Source of the DNA: Methanobacteriota archaeon
GTDB lineage: Archaea > Thermoplasmatota > Thermoplasmata > RBG-16-68-12
Direction: 5' to 3'
NCBI GenBank assembly: GCA_005879065.1
Contig: VBLU01000003.1
Coordinates: 1-55,847, forward strand
DNA: 55,847 nucleotides
This document shows positions 8,642 to 16,639 of this stretch, one piece after another. The first letter of the stretch is position 1. Each line of letters opens with the position of its first letter. The notes under the pieces are model-generated. The model had not been told where the DNA came from and searched no databases. It was given only the letters and a program-made list of their open reading frames with translations. Both the position numbers and the translations under genes were made by a program.

Positions 8642-9772
8642 ATGGCTTACACGTTGGTCCTCCTGCCCGGCGACGGGACCGGACCGGAGGTCATGCGTGA
8701 GGCCGTGAAGGTCCTGAAGGCCGTCCAGGACTCTTTCGGCGTGTCGTTCGACACCTTCCCCTTTCCCGCGGGCGGTCAGTACTACATGGACACCGGGGCC
8801 GAGTGGCCGGACGGTGCGTTCGAGTCCTGCAAAGCCGCCGACGCCATCCTCCTTGGGGCCGTCGGCCTTCCCGACGTCTCCCTGCCGAACGGCGATCTCG
8901 CGGGCGTGGGCGTCGTCTTCGGCCTGCGGTTCGGCCTCGATCTGTACGCGAACGTCCGGCCGACGAAGCTCTACCCGAACGTCCTCCATAAGGTCCACGA
9001 ACACTTCAAGCAGGTTTGGGAGCCGGGCAAGGTCGACTTCGTGATCGTCCGGGAGAACACGGAAGGATTGTACACGCCCGCCCGAGGGTTTCTCTCCCGC
9101 GGTGGGATCGACGAACTCGCGGTCGACTCACGGATTATCACGCGGAAGGGGGCGGAGCGGGTGATTCGATACGCCTTCGAGCTCTCGACGCGGCGAAAGG
9201 GAGCTCCGTCGGATGGAACGCACCGCGTGACGTGCGTGGACAAGTCGAACGTGACGGCGGGATGCAAGCTTTTCCGGCGGATTTACGACGAGGTCGCATC
9301 GGACTATCCAGGAGTCCATCGGGATTACGCATACATCGACGCGTTCCAGCAATGGCTCCTCCGTTCGCCGGAGGCCTACGACGTCGCCGTCACGTCGAAC
9401 GTCTTCGGGGACATTGCGACCGACCTCGCCGCGGTCCTCCAAGGCGGGATGGGCATGGCCGCCGGGGGAAACATCGGCGACGCGCACGCGATGTTCGAGC
9501 CGATTCACGGGAGCTCTCCCAAGCATGCGGGCAAGGACGAGGTGAATCCGATCGCCATGATCCTCGCGACGCAGATGATGCTCGACTGGCTCGGCCGAAG
9601 GAAGAAGGACGCAGCCTTGCGGGAGGCCGCGACCGCGGTCGAGATGGCCGTCGAGCGCCACCTGGCCGAGGGAAAGGCTCTCACGTACGATCTCGGCGGC
9701 AAAGCCCGCTGCAGCGAAGTTGGGTCCGCGATTGCCGCGGCCATCCCGAAGATCGCGAAACGGAGCGCCTAG
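8642..9772 (+). CDS. leuB: 3-isopropylmalate / isocitrate family dehydrogenase
   Basis: A 376-residue beta-decarboxylating dehydrogenase. It opens with LPGDGTGPEVM. The substrate-site arginines are in GLRFGLDLYANVRPTKLYP, followed by FVIVRENTEGLY, DKSNVTAGCKLFRRI, the metal-site DVAVTSNVFGDIATDLAA, and the cofactor region EPIHGSSPKHAGKDEVNPIAM. Presence of leuA-, leuC- and leuD-like genes supports 3-isopropylmalate dehydrogenase. Homoisocitrate, tartrate or 3-methylmalate dehydrogenase remain possible. A TATA-like ccttatg lies about 30 nt before ATG 8642. The 203-nt gap before it (8439-8641) holds only this element as far as I can see. Confidence 0.85.
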   Translation: MAYTLVLLPGDGTGPEVMREAVKVLKAVQDSFGVSFDTFPFPAGGQYYMDTGAEWPDGAFESCKAADAILLGAVGLPDVSLPNGDLAGVGVVFGLRFGLDLYANVRPTKLYPNVLHKVHEHFKQVWEPGKVDFVIVRENTEGLYTPARGFLSRGGIDELAVDSRIITRKGAERVIRYAFELSTRRKGAPSDGTHRVTCVDKSNVTAGCKLFRRIYDEVASDYPGVHRDYAYIDAFQQWLLRSPEAYDVAVTSNVFGDIATDLAAVLQGGMGMAAGGNIGDAHAMFEPIHGSSPKHAGKDEVNPIAMILATQMMLDWLGRRKKDAALREAATAVEMAVERHLAEGKALTYDLGGKARCSEVGSAIAAAIPKIAKRSA

Positions 9773-9773
9773 G

Positions 9774-10532
9774 CTACCGCTCCCGCCATTCGTATAGCCC
9801 CCACGCCGCGGCGAGGCCCACGGCGGTGGAAAGGACCAGAAGCCCTCCGTCTACGGCGAGGTTGGCGGGGCCTCCGAGCCCCAGGGCCCCTTGGACGAGT
9901 AGGGCGGCGTAGGTGGCGGGCAAGAGCCGCGCGACCCCTCCCCAGACGGGCGGGAGGATGGAGATCGGATAGTAGAGGGGCGACAGGATCCCGAGCAGGG
10001 TGAAGAGCAGGTTGCCCACCGGCCAGACCTCCCGCTGGCTCCGGAGCCGGGTCGAGACCGCGATCCCGATGGCGGAATAGAGGACCCAGATCGTCAGGAT
10101 GCATCCGATCAGCACGAGCCATCCCCCGAGGGAGACGTAGGTCACGTTCGCGAGGATGACTCCGAGGACGACGAGGGCTGGCATCGCAGGGATGAGATTC
10201 GAGAACGCGACGCCGAACAGGTAGCGGACCTTGTCGTGCGGCGAGGCAACGAAGATGTCCTGAAGCCGGAGTTCGATCCGGAATACGGCGGAATCGGACA
10301 GGCACCAACTACCGATGTTCTGCGTCGAGAAGAGCATCGCACCCGCGACCTGCAACGGGAAGTACTTCGGCGGCGCAATGACGGAGAGGAAGTACAGGAA
10401 GAAGAACGGCTGCAGGAGGGGCACGATGGCCGCGGCGGGACTGCGCCAGACCCACCTCCATCCGATCCAGGCCCAGGCAGGGAGCACGCGCCCCCGTTGT
10501 GGCTGGGAACGGAGCTGGACGTCGGTGGCCAT
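9774..10532 (-). CDS. ABC-2 type transporter permease (exporter, second subunit)
   Basis: A 252-residue permease with about six helices. It contains the typical ABC-2 stretch of conserved Pro/Gly before the last helices (LLFTLLGILSPLYYPISILPPVW). The start ATG 10532 (MATDVQLRSQ) lies 2 nt after the stop of the upstream permease gene, so the two are translated together. The ATPase is the first gene of this three-gene operon (12212 down to 9774). The likely role is export of a drug, lipid or polysaccharide; the substrate is unknown. The stop is 1 nt from the convergent leuB stop. Confidence 0.85.
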   Translation of the reverse strand: MATDVQLRSQPQRGRVLPAWAWIGWRWVWRSPAAAIVPLLQPFFFLYFLSVIAPPKYFPLQVAGAMLFSTQNIGSWCLSDSAVFRIELRLQDIFVASPHDKVRYLFGVAFSNLIPAMPALVVLGVILANVTYVSLGGWLVLIGCILTIWVLYSAIGIAVSTRLRSQREVWPVGNLLFTLLGILSPLYYPISILPPVWGGVARLLPATYAALLVQGALGLGGPANLAVDGGLLVLSTAVGLAAAWGLYEWRER

Positions 10533-10534
10533 GG

Positions 10535-11281
10535 TCAACGCTCCCGGGCCATCCTCCGGGCCCAGTAGATTCCAAACACGAACAGGATCACGGCCTCGGC
10601 GGCGAGGGCGACCGCGGCGACCGTCCCCTCTTGCCGAGTCACCGGCTCGAGCCCAGCGGCCGCGTTCACCAGGATCGCGGCGGCGCTCGTTGGGACGATC
10701 AAGACAAGCGACCGCCACTCGATGGGCACCTTGCTCAAGGGATAGAACACGGGGGGCAGGATGCCGAACAGGTTCGTGAGCAGCGCCGAGTAAGGCCAGA
10801 TCGTCTTCATGTCCTTGAACAGGGTCGAGACGACGTAACCGATCGTGGACGAGACCGCCCACACGGCGAGAAGGCACACCGCGAGCGTGAGGCCCGCCAC
10901 GAGGCCGAGCGGGTGAATGAGTTCCAAGATGCCGAGGACGACCAAGCTCGGCGGCAGATAGGCGACCAGCATTCCTCCCGCGATTCCGACGAAATATCCT
11001 TCCGGCGATAGAGGGCTTGCGTGGTACAGCTCGTTCAATTTGTGGTCGATCCGGATGTACGCGGCCTCGTTCAGGACCCGTTGTCCGATCAGGAACATCG
11101 AGTACACGAGGGCGCCGATCAACGTGACCGGCAGCAGATCCGCCGCGAGGATGGCGACGAACACGATCAGCGCACCCGGCGTCAGCGTGCCGGTCACGAT
11201 CGCGAGCCATTCGTGGAACTGCACCCGGATCTCCGTGGCGAAGAAGGCGCCGGAGCCGGACCAACGGAGTCCAAGGGCCAT
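10535..11281 (-). CDS. ABC-2 type transporter permease (exporter, first subunit)
   Basis: A 248-residue integral membrane protein with about six helices. It has the ABC-2 signature near YSALLTNLFGILPPVFYPLSKVP. It is the paralogue of the downstream permease (9774-10532); together they would form a heterodimeric pore. It starts 4 nt after the ATPase gene stop, so it belongs to the same operon. Confidence 0.85.
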   Translation of the reverse strand: MALGLRWSGSGAFFATEIRVQFHEWLAIVTGTLTPGALIVFVAILAADLLPVTLIGALVYSMFLIGQRVLNEAAYIRIDHKLNELYHASPLSPEGYFVGIAGGMLVAYLPPSLVVLGILELIHPLGLVAGLTLAVCLLAVWAVSSTIGYVVSTLFKDMKTIWPYSALLTNLFGILPPVFYPLSKVPIEWRSLVLIVPTSAAAILVNAAAGLEPVTRQEGTVAAVALAAEAVILFVFGIYWARRMARER

Positions 11282-11285
11282 GCGA

Positions 11286-12212
11286 TCACTCGGCGTCGAT
11301 CGATCGGCCGACGATCGTCAAGAACGCCTCCTCGAGGGTCACCGGACCCACCGTCGCCGACAGGCGGTTTCGAAGGGCCACGTCCATGATCTCGTGGATT
11401 CGCTCCGGCCCTGTGATCACATACAGGGCGTTCCCCTCTTCGACCAGCTGGCCGAAGGCCTGGAACAGATTCCGTTGGTGGCCCCCGTCCTCGATGGAGA
11501 CGCGCAACGTCCCACCGATCTGACGTTTCGCATTCTCCGCGGTCCCTTCGAAAAGGACGCGGCCTTCTTCGACGATGTACAACCGCTCGGAGAGCGCCTC
11601 GGCCTCGTCGAGGTAGTGGGTCGTGAGTAGGACCGTGGATCCTTTCTGCGTGAGTTCCCGGAGCATGTCCCACACGGCTCGTCGCGCAAAGGGATCGAGC
11701 CCGATTGTCGGCTCGTCCAAGAACATGAGCGGCGCCTCGGTCGCCATCACCGTGGCGACCATCGCGCGTTGCCTCTGTCCGCCGCTCAAGGTGACGCTGA
11801 GACGGTCACCGACCTCCTCGAGCCCCATCTTCGCGAGCGCCTCTTCGGTACGCGCCCTCGCGGTGTCCCGAGCGAATCCTCGGGCGCGCAGGTAGCAGTA
11901 GACTTGCTCGCGGGGCGTGAGGTGGAAGAACGGCTTCCCTTCCTGCGGCACGACCGCGATGAGAGGTCGCACGCGTTCCGGTTCATCGACGACGTCGAAG
12001 CCGAAAGCATGAATCCTCCCGGACGTCGGGATTAACAGGGTGGAGGCGATCCGCAGGAACGTCGTCTTGCCCGCGCCGTTCCGGCCGAGGAGGGCCACTC
12101 GCTCCCCGCGACGGATGGAGAGGGACACGCCCCGGAGCGCCTCGACGCCCAGCCCCTTTCGGCTGCGGTACACCTTCCGGACGTCCCTCGCCAGGAGGGC
12201 TTCCTCGGTCAC
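11286..12212 (-). CDS. ABC-2 exporter ATP-binding protein
   Basis: A 308-residue ATPase. Walker A is LLGRNGAGKTTF, the Q-loop is near VVPQEGKPFF, the signature is TLSGGQRQRA, Walker B with catalytic Glu is LMFLDEPTIGLDP, and the switch His is in LLTTHYLDEAEALS. The C-terminal extension (about residues 220-305) is typical of drug/daunorubicin-type ATPases. The GTG at 12212 is chosen over TTG 12224 because a TATA box (tataaagc on the plus strand, 12237-12244) is centred 28 nt upstream, giving a leaderless mRNA. Comparison with the second exporter ATPase in the window shows what that one has lost. Confidence 0.88.
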   Translation of the reverse strand: MTEEALLARDVRKVYRSRKGLGVEALRGVSLSIRRGERVALLGRNGAGKTTFLRIASTLLIPTSGRIHAFGFDVVDEPERVRPLIAVVPQEGKPFFHLTPREQVYCYLRARGFARDTARARTEEALAKMGLEEVGDRLSVTLSGGQRQRAMVATVMATEAPLMFLDEPTIGLDPFARRAVWDMLRELTQKGSTVLLTTHYLDEAEALSERLYIVEEGRVLFEGTAENAKRQIGGTLRVSIEDGGHQRNLFQAFGQLVEEGNALYVITGPERIHEIMDVALRNRLSATVGPVTLEEAFLTIVGRSIDAE

Positions 12213-12260
12213 GGGCCGGTGCAAGCGAAGAGCGCGTATAAAGCTAGATTCCGAGTCGGA

Positions 12261-12827
12261 TTAGGTCCACGATTTCTCGGAGCCCGACGCTTCGCCACCG
12301 CCCATCATCGCGAATGCCGCTTGTCGCTTCGCTTCCTTCTCCTGCTCGCTCATCTTAACGGCCATCGAGACGGACCAGATGTGGCCGAACGGATCCTGGA
12401 GCTTGCCGTATCGTTCCCCCCAGAATTGGTTCTCGAGCGGCAACGTCGGTTTCGCCCCTGCGTTCAAGGCCTGGTTCCAAAGTTTGTCGACGTCCTTCGC
12501 GTTGATGTGCAGATTGACGGTCGTCGCCCCCGCATGCGTCGGACTCTTCGAATCGCCGCCCGGGAACTCATCGGACATCATGATGACGGAATCCCCGATC
12601 CGGATCGTCGCGTGCATGAGGGTGCCATCGGGCATCGGTGACCGGTCGATCTCCTTCGCGCCGAACGCCCTCTTGTAGAACTCGATCGCCTTCGAGGCAC
12701 CCTCGATCACCAGGTAGGGCGTCACGGTGCGCATCCCACTCGGCCTCGCTGGCGTCTGCGTTTTTCTCTGGGCTGGTCTGCGGGTCGATTTCTCTCTCGT
12801 CGTTGCGCGCTTCGTGCGTCGTGCCAT
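12261..12827 (-). CDS. PhnB-like glyoxalase/VOC superfamily protein
   Basis: A 188-residue protein. A basic, Thr/Arg-rich N-terminal tail of about 30 residues precedes a VOC/PhnB fold (MRTVTPYLVIEGASKAIEFYKRAFGAKEI, MHATIRIGDSVIMMSDE, LQDPFGHIWSVS). PhnB-type proteins are mostly uncharacterised and share the bleomycin-resistance/glyoxalase fold. The ATG at 12827 has a ggggag Shine-Dalgarno a few nt upstream. The stop lies 48 nt from the divergent ABC operon start. Confidence 0.8.
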   Translation of the reverse strand: MARRTKRATTREKSTRRPAQRKTQTPARPSGMRTVTPYLVIEGASKAIEFYKRAFGAKEIDRSPMPDGTLMHATIRIGDSVIMMSDEFPGGDSKSPTHAGATTVNLHINAKDVDKLWNQALNAGAKPTLPLENQFWGERYGKLQDPFGHIWSVSMAVKMSEQEKEAKRQAAFAMMGGGEASGSEKSWT

Positions 12828-12873
12828 GTAAAACTCCCCGGGTCGCAAGACGGGTCGGCCACTTAAGGATAAC

Positions 12874-13446
12874 TCACCGTGCCGCGGACGCGGGCTCCGG
12901 TCCCAACCAAAGGCCCATGAGGACCTCGTCGACGAACTCGCCCCGGATCCGGACATGCCAGCGGCGGACTCCTTCCTGGACGAAGCCGAGGGATTCATAC
13001 AGACGGCACGCACGATGGTTCGTGGCGAAGACCGCCAACTCCGCCTTTGCGAAACTCCGCGAGCGCATCCATTCCAGCACGCGTTCCATCATCCGGCGGC
13101 CGAGGCCGGCCTCGCGCCAGCCGTCCTGGATCGCGATTCCGATGCCGCCGACATGGCGGTCCTTAGGGAAGGGCCCGGCGTGACAATCCGCCGCTCCGAC
13201 GACCTCCCCGTCTGCGACCGCGACGAAGAGCACGTTGCGCTCGCCGTCGAAGCCGGAAAGCCACCGTTGCTCCTCCTTCAGGTTAGGCACCTCTTCGAGC
13301 ATGAGGTAGACCTGTTCTCGGCCGATGCGGTTCGCGTTGCGCATCGTGGACTCCGCGTCATCCATCCGGCCGGGCCGCAGCAACACCGTCCGCCCGTCCC
13401 GGAGGGTGAAGGCTTCCTCTCGCATCGGGTCCGCCATGAGGCTCAC
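12874..13446 (-). CDS. GNAT-family N-acetyltransferase
   Basis: A 190-residue GNAT domain. The acetyl-CoA pyrophosphate loop is in IAIQDGWREAGLGRRMMERVLEWM, and the terminal strand region is ELAVFATNHRACRLYESLGFVQEGVRR. The acceptor substrate is unknown. The start GTG 13446 overlaps the E1-alpha stop as GTGA, so it is translationally coupled to the 2-oxoacid dehydrogenase gene. A weaker alternative is ATG 13437. It ends the lipA, E1-alpha, GNAT operon. Confidence 0.85.
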   Translation of the reverse strand: MSLMADPMREEAFTLRDGRTVLLRPGRMDDAESTMRNANRIGREQVYLMLEEVPNLKEEQRWLSGFDGERNVLFVAVADGEVVGAADCHAGPFPKDRHVGGIGIAIQDGWREAGLGRRMMERVLEWMRSRSFAKAELAVFATNHRACRLYESLGFVQEGVRRWHVRIRGEFVDEVLMGLWLGPEPASAAR

Positions 13447-14540
13447 AGCGGGAACTTGTCCAGGACCTCCGGACGACGCCGCTCCCCGGAGGCCAGGTAC
13501 GCCTCCATCTGCTCCTTAACTTGCGGGCTCATGTCCGCGAAGACGTCCCCGAAGAGCGTCTCGATCGGAGGCGGAGGATTCCGTTCGACTTCTTTGATCG
13601 TATTCTGAACCAGGTCGTCGAGCTCGGCTCGCAACGCGTCGTCTCGATCCTTCGACCAGAGCCCCTTTAATTCCAGGTACTTCCGCATGCGATCGATCGG
13701 GTCGCGCCGGGCCCAGGCCTCGACCTCCTCCTTCGGACGATATCGGGTCGGATCGTCGCTCGAGGAATGCGGGCCCATCCGGTAGGTCACCCCCTCGATC
13801 ATCGTGGGACCGCCACCGGCCCGCGCCTTGTCCACCGCGGCCTTCGTGGCGGCGTACACCGCGAGGAGATCGTTGCCGTCGAGTCGGACGCCGTCCATGC
13901 CGTACGCCCGGGCCTTCTCGGCCAGGGTTTTCGACGCGGTCTGTTTCGCGACGGGGACCGAGATCGCCCACTGGTTGTTCTTGCAGAAGAAGATTGTCGG
14001 CGCCTTGAACACGCCAGCGAAGTTCATCCCCGCGTGGAAGTCTCCTTCGCTCGTCGCGCCGTCCCCGAAGTACGTCAGGCTGACGGAGTCCTCCTTGCGG
14101 ATCTTCGCAGCCCAGGCCGTGCCGACGGCCTGTGTGATCTGCGTCCCAACCGGACTCGAGGTCGTGACGTAGCGGATGCTGGCGGATCCGAAGTGGTTCG
14201 GCATCTGACGGCCGTATTGCGGATCCTGGGCGTTCCCGTAGGCCTGGGCGATCAGCGTCTCGAGAGGGAACCCCCTCCAGATGGCGGCCCCGGGCTCGCG
14301 GTAGGCAGGGAAGACCCAGTCGCGCTTCTCGAGCGCCATCGCGCTCCCGATCTGGCACGCCTCCTCTCCCGTGCTCGGCACATAGAAACCGATTCGACCT
14401 TGGCGTTGCAGCGAGAGCATGCGCGTGTCGAGCGTCCGGACCAGGACGAGGTGGCGATACGCCGTCTTCAGGACTTCCGCCGGGAGCTTCGGTTCCATCT
14501 TGGAATCATACGTCCCGTCCACGTCGACGATGCGGAGCAT
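13443..14540 (-). CDS. 2-oxoacid dehydrogenase E1 component, alpha subunit (copy 1)
   Basis: A 365-residue thiamine-diphosphate subunit of a pyruvate or branched-chain 2-oxoacid dehydrogenase. The ThDP motif starts at GDGATSEGDFHAGMNFAGVF and ends at the paired Asn of CKNNQ. The phosphorylation-loop-like YRMGPHSSSDDPTRYR is present. It decarboxylates the 2-oxoacid together with an E1-beta. No E1-beta is adjacent; the only one in the window is at 23883-24860 beside a second E1-alpha (25440-26513). It lies 19 nt after lipA, so lipoate synthesis and the lipoate-using enzyme are co-transcribed here. Confidence 0.9.
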   Translation of the reverse strand: MLRIVDVDGTYDSKMEPKLPAEVLKTAYRHLVLVRTLDTRMLSLQRQGRIGFYVPSTGEEACQIGSAMALEKRDWVFPAYREPGAAIWRGFPLETLIAQAYGNAQDPQYGRQMPNHFGSASIRYVTTSSPVGTQITQAVGTAWAAKIRKEDSVSLTYFGDGATSEGDFHAGMNFAGVFKAPTIFFCKNNQWAISVPVAKQTASKTLAEKARAYGMDGVRLDGNDLLAVYAATKAAVDKARAGGGPTMIEGVTYRMGPHSSSDDPTRYRPKEEVEAWARRDPIDRMRKYLELKGLWSKDRDDALRAELDDLVQNTIKEVERNPPPPIETLFGDVFADMSPQVKEQMEAYLASGERRRPEVLDKFPL

Positions 14541-14559
14541 GCCTTCTTCGGTCGTCCTC

Positions 14560-15465
14560 TCACCCCCGCGAATCTCGCCGTCGTTCCCGGATGACCTTCT
14601 CCATGAAAAATTCGCCGGCTCGGTACGACGAGCGGACGAGCGGTCCGGCGGCGACGTAGATGAAGCCCATCGCCTCGCCCGCCTCGCGGAATCGGTCGAA
14701 GGCCTCCGGCGGAACGTACTCCTGCACAGGGAGATGCCAATCGCTCGGTCGCAGATATTGGCCCAAGGTCAGGATGTCCACGTTCGCGGCGCGAAGGTCC
14801 CCCATCGTCTCGAGGACCTCCTCGCGCGTCTCCCCCAGGCCGAGCATGATCGAGGACTTCGTGAAGAGTCCGTCGCGCATGCCCTTCGCTCCCCGGAGGA
14901 CGTGAAGGCTCTGCGCGTAGTTGGCGCGGCGGTCCCTCACGACGGACTGGAGGCGTTCGACGGTCTCGACATTGTGGTCAAGCACGTCCACGCCGGCGTC
15001 GACGACGGACCGCACCGCCTCGAGGTCTCCCTGGAAATCCGGGATGAGGGCCTCGACGAGCAAGTCGGGACGGCGGGCCTTGATCTCCCGCACCGTCTTT
15101 GCGAAGTGGGCCGCGCCTCCGTCGGGCAGGTCGTCGCGATCGACCGATGTGAGCACGACGTAGGTGAGGTCCATTTCGGCGAGGGCGATCGCCACTTTGG
15201 TCGGTTCGTCCAGGTCGAGGGCTCCATGCGGATTGCCCGATTTCACCGCGCAGAAATGGCAGCCGCGGGTGCAGGTGTCCCCCATCAGCATGATCGTCGC
15301 GGTCCCTCCGCCCCAACACTCCCAGACGTTGGGGCAATGGGCCTCCTCGCACACGGTATGCAAGTCCAGGGAGCGGACGAGGCTCTTCAGGCGACCGTAG
15401 TTCTCACCGGCCGGGGGTCGGACCCGGAGCCACTCCGGTTTCCGCTCCGCGAGCATGACTCCCAT
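14560..15465 (-). CDS. lipA: Lipoyl synthase (radical SAM)
   Basis: A 301-residue enzyme that inserts two sulfurs into protein-bound octanoyl groups. The auxiliary cluster is CEEAHCPNVWEC, the radical-SAM cluster is CTRGCHFC, and the conserved RSSYRAGEFF stretch near the C-terminus includes the serine ligand. It would act on the E2 lipoyl domain at 21976-23214, after LipB (19765-20484). The start is ATG 15465 or ATG 15456. A weak TATA-like cataag (near 15485) fits the shorter form better. It is first in the operon with E1-alpha copy 1. Confidence 0.92.
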   Translation of the reverse strand: MGVMLAERKPEWLRVRPPAGENYGRLKSLVRSLDLHTVCEEAHCPNVWECWGGGTATIMLMGDTCTRGCHFCAVKSGNPHGALDLDEPTKVAIALAEMDLTYVVLTSVDRDDLPDGGAAHFAKTVREIKARRPDLLVEALIPDFQGDLEAVRSVVDAGVDVLDHNVETVERLQSVVRDRRANYAQSLHVLRGAKGMRDGLFTKSSIMLGLGETREEVLETMGDLRAANVDILTLGQYLRPSDWHLPVQEYVPPEAFDRFREAGEAMGFIYVAAGPLVRSSYRAGEFFMEKVIRERRRDSRG

Positions 15466-15512
15466 CTTATCGTCGACTCCGCTTATGAGCCTGAGCCCTC
15501 GCGCGCATCGCG

Positions 15513-15836
15513 TCAGCCGAATCGGAACTCGACACCGTAGGAGCCGCGAGGGTAGCTCCAGTGGATCGCGTCCTTCCCGATGTGCTTGCACACGATGGCA
15601 CATGCGCCGAGCTCGATGCACCCTTCCGTGTTGTAGACCAACGCGCCCTTCTCCAGGTGGTACACCTTCGAGGGACACACGTACAGGCAAGGCTTTGTCT
15701 CGCACGTGCGACACACGTCCGTGTCGACCGTGATGAACGGCTCCTCGTCAAACTCGAACCGGTCCAGGCCCACGCGCTCGTCCACGGTCAGGGGCTTCGA
15801 AGCGTCCGCCTTCGGGGGTTCCGGCATAAGGAACAT
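15513..15836 (-). CDS. fixX: FixX-like ferredoxin of the ETF:quinone/FixABCX system
   Basis: A 107-residue [4Fe-4S] ferredoxin-like protein. Cluster cysteines lie in CRTCETKPCLYVCP and in GCIELGACAIVC. The flanking text (LTVDERVGLDRF, HIGKDAIHWSYPRGSYGVEFRFG) is typical of FixX. It would transfer electrons with FixC. It is separated from fixCAB, which is on the opposite strand with a V4R gene between. TATA-like cctttatta (plus-strand coordinates about 15856-15864) fits the ATG 15836 or 15827 start. Confidence 0.88.
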   Translation of the reverse strand: MFLMPEPPKADASKPLTVDERVGLDRFEFDEEPFITVDTDVCRTCETKPCLYVCPSKVYHLEKGALVYNTEGCIELGACAIVCKHIGKDAIHWSYPRGSYGVEFRFG

Positions 15837-15985
15837 CGTCGAAACCGGGAGCCGGTAATAAAGGGTTGGTGGCCCGTGGAGGGCCACGTTATCAGCGGAG
15901 GCAACCAGGGGGAAACCTTCTATAGGATTGGTCCGGCATCGTCGCGCTCGTCCGGCGCAATTCGGCGACGGAAAGGGTTCGTCCC

Positions 15986-16582
15986 ATGCCCGCGCGTGAC
16001 CGGAAGGCTTCGACGATCGATCTGGCCGAAGACCTGTCGGTCCTCTCTCCCGAACGAGCGAAGGAATTCCTTGTTGCGGCCTTGGAACCCGACACACGTT
16101 CCGGCGTGCTCCGCTTCTCTAAGGTCCCGTCGGTCATCGTCCGCCCGGAGGCGATCGTGAATATCCAACGACAGCTCGAGCAGACGATCGGCGGGTCCTC
16201 GAAGGGCATCCTGTACCTCTCTGGGGAACGCAGCGCTCGGGACGGAATGAATCCGTTCGAATCGATCGTGTCGACGCGCGCTCCGCTCACCCTCGCCAAC
16301 GCGCGGCGGCTCATGGACGCCTCGGCCCTCCTCGGTTGGGGTCGCCTGGAGATCTCCCTCTTCGACCCAGAGAACGGCCGCCTGGTCCTCGCGGTCACGA
16401 ACAGTCCTCTCGCCCGAGCCTACGGCGCGTCCAAAAAACCCGTGTGCCACTTCCTCACCGGATGGATCGCGGGGCTCGGCCGGAGCCTCCTGGAGCGCGA
16501 GGTGCTCTGTGAAGAGACCGCATGCGCCGCGCAAGGCCGCGGACGTTGCGAGTTCGAATTGCGGCCGATCGGTCCTCCCTGA
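15986..16582 (+). CDS. V4R-domain (4-vinyl reductase type) small-molecule-binding protein
   Basis: A 198-residue protein. The C-terminal V4R domain is marked by the conserved helix KPVCHFLTGWIAGLGRSLLE and the Cys pattern EETACAAQGRGRCEFEL. The V4R domain binds hydrophobic or tetrapyrrole ligands and often serves as a sensor. No DNA-binding domain is obvious, so its role is open. It diverges from fixX and runs 57 nt ahead of fixC, suggesting a link to the ETF module. A TATA-like tctatagg lies at about 15918-15925, giving a leader of roughly 40 nt. Confidence 0.8.
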   Translation: MPARDRKASTIDLAEDLSVLSPERAKEFLVAALEPDTRSGVLRFSKVPSVIVRPEAIVNIQRQLEQTIGGSSKGILYLSGERSARDGMNPFESIVSTRAPLTLANARRLMDASALLGWGRLEISLFDPENGRLVLAVTNSPLARAYGASKKPVCHFLTGWIAGLGRSLLEREVLCEETACAAQGRGRCEFELRPIGPP

Positions 16583-16639
16583 CCTTTCGGAGAAAGACTT
16601 TTACCCGTCCCGCTTTTCCGAGGCGGGAAGCGGGAGACC

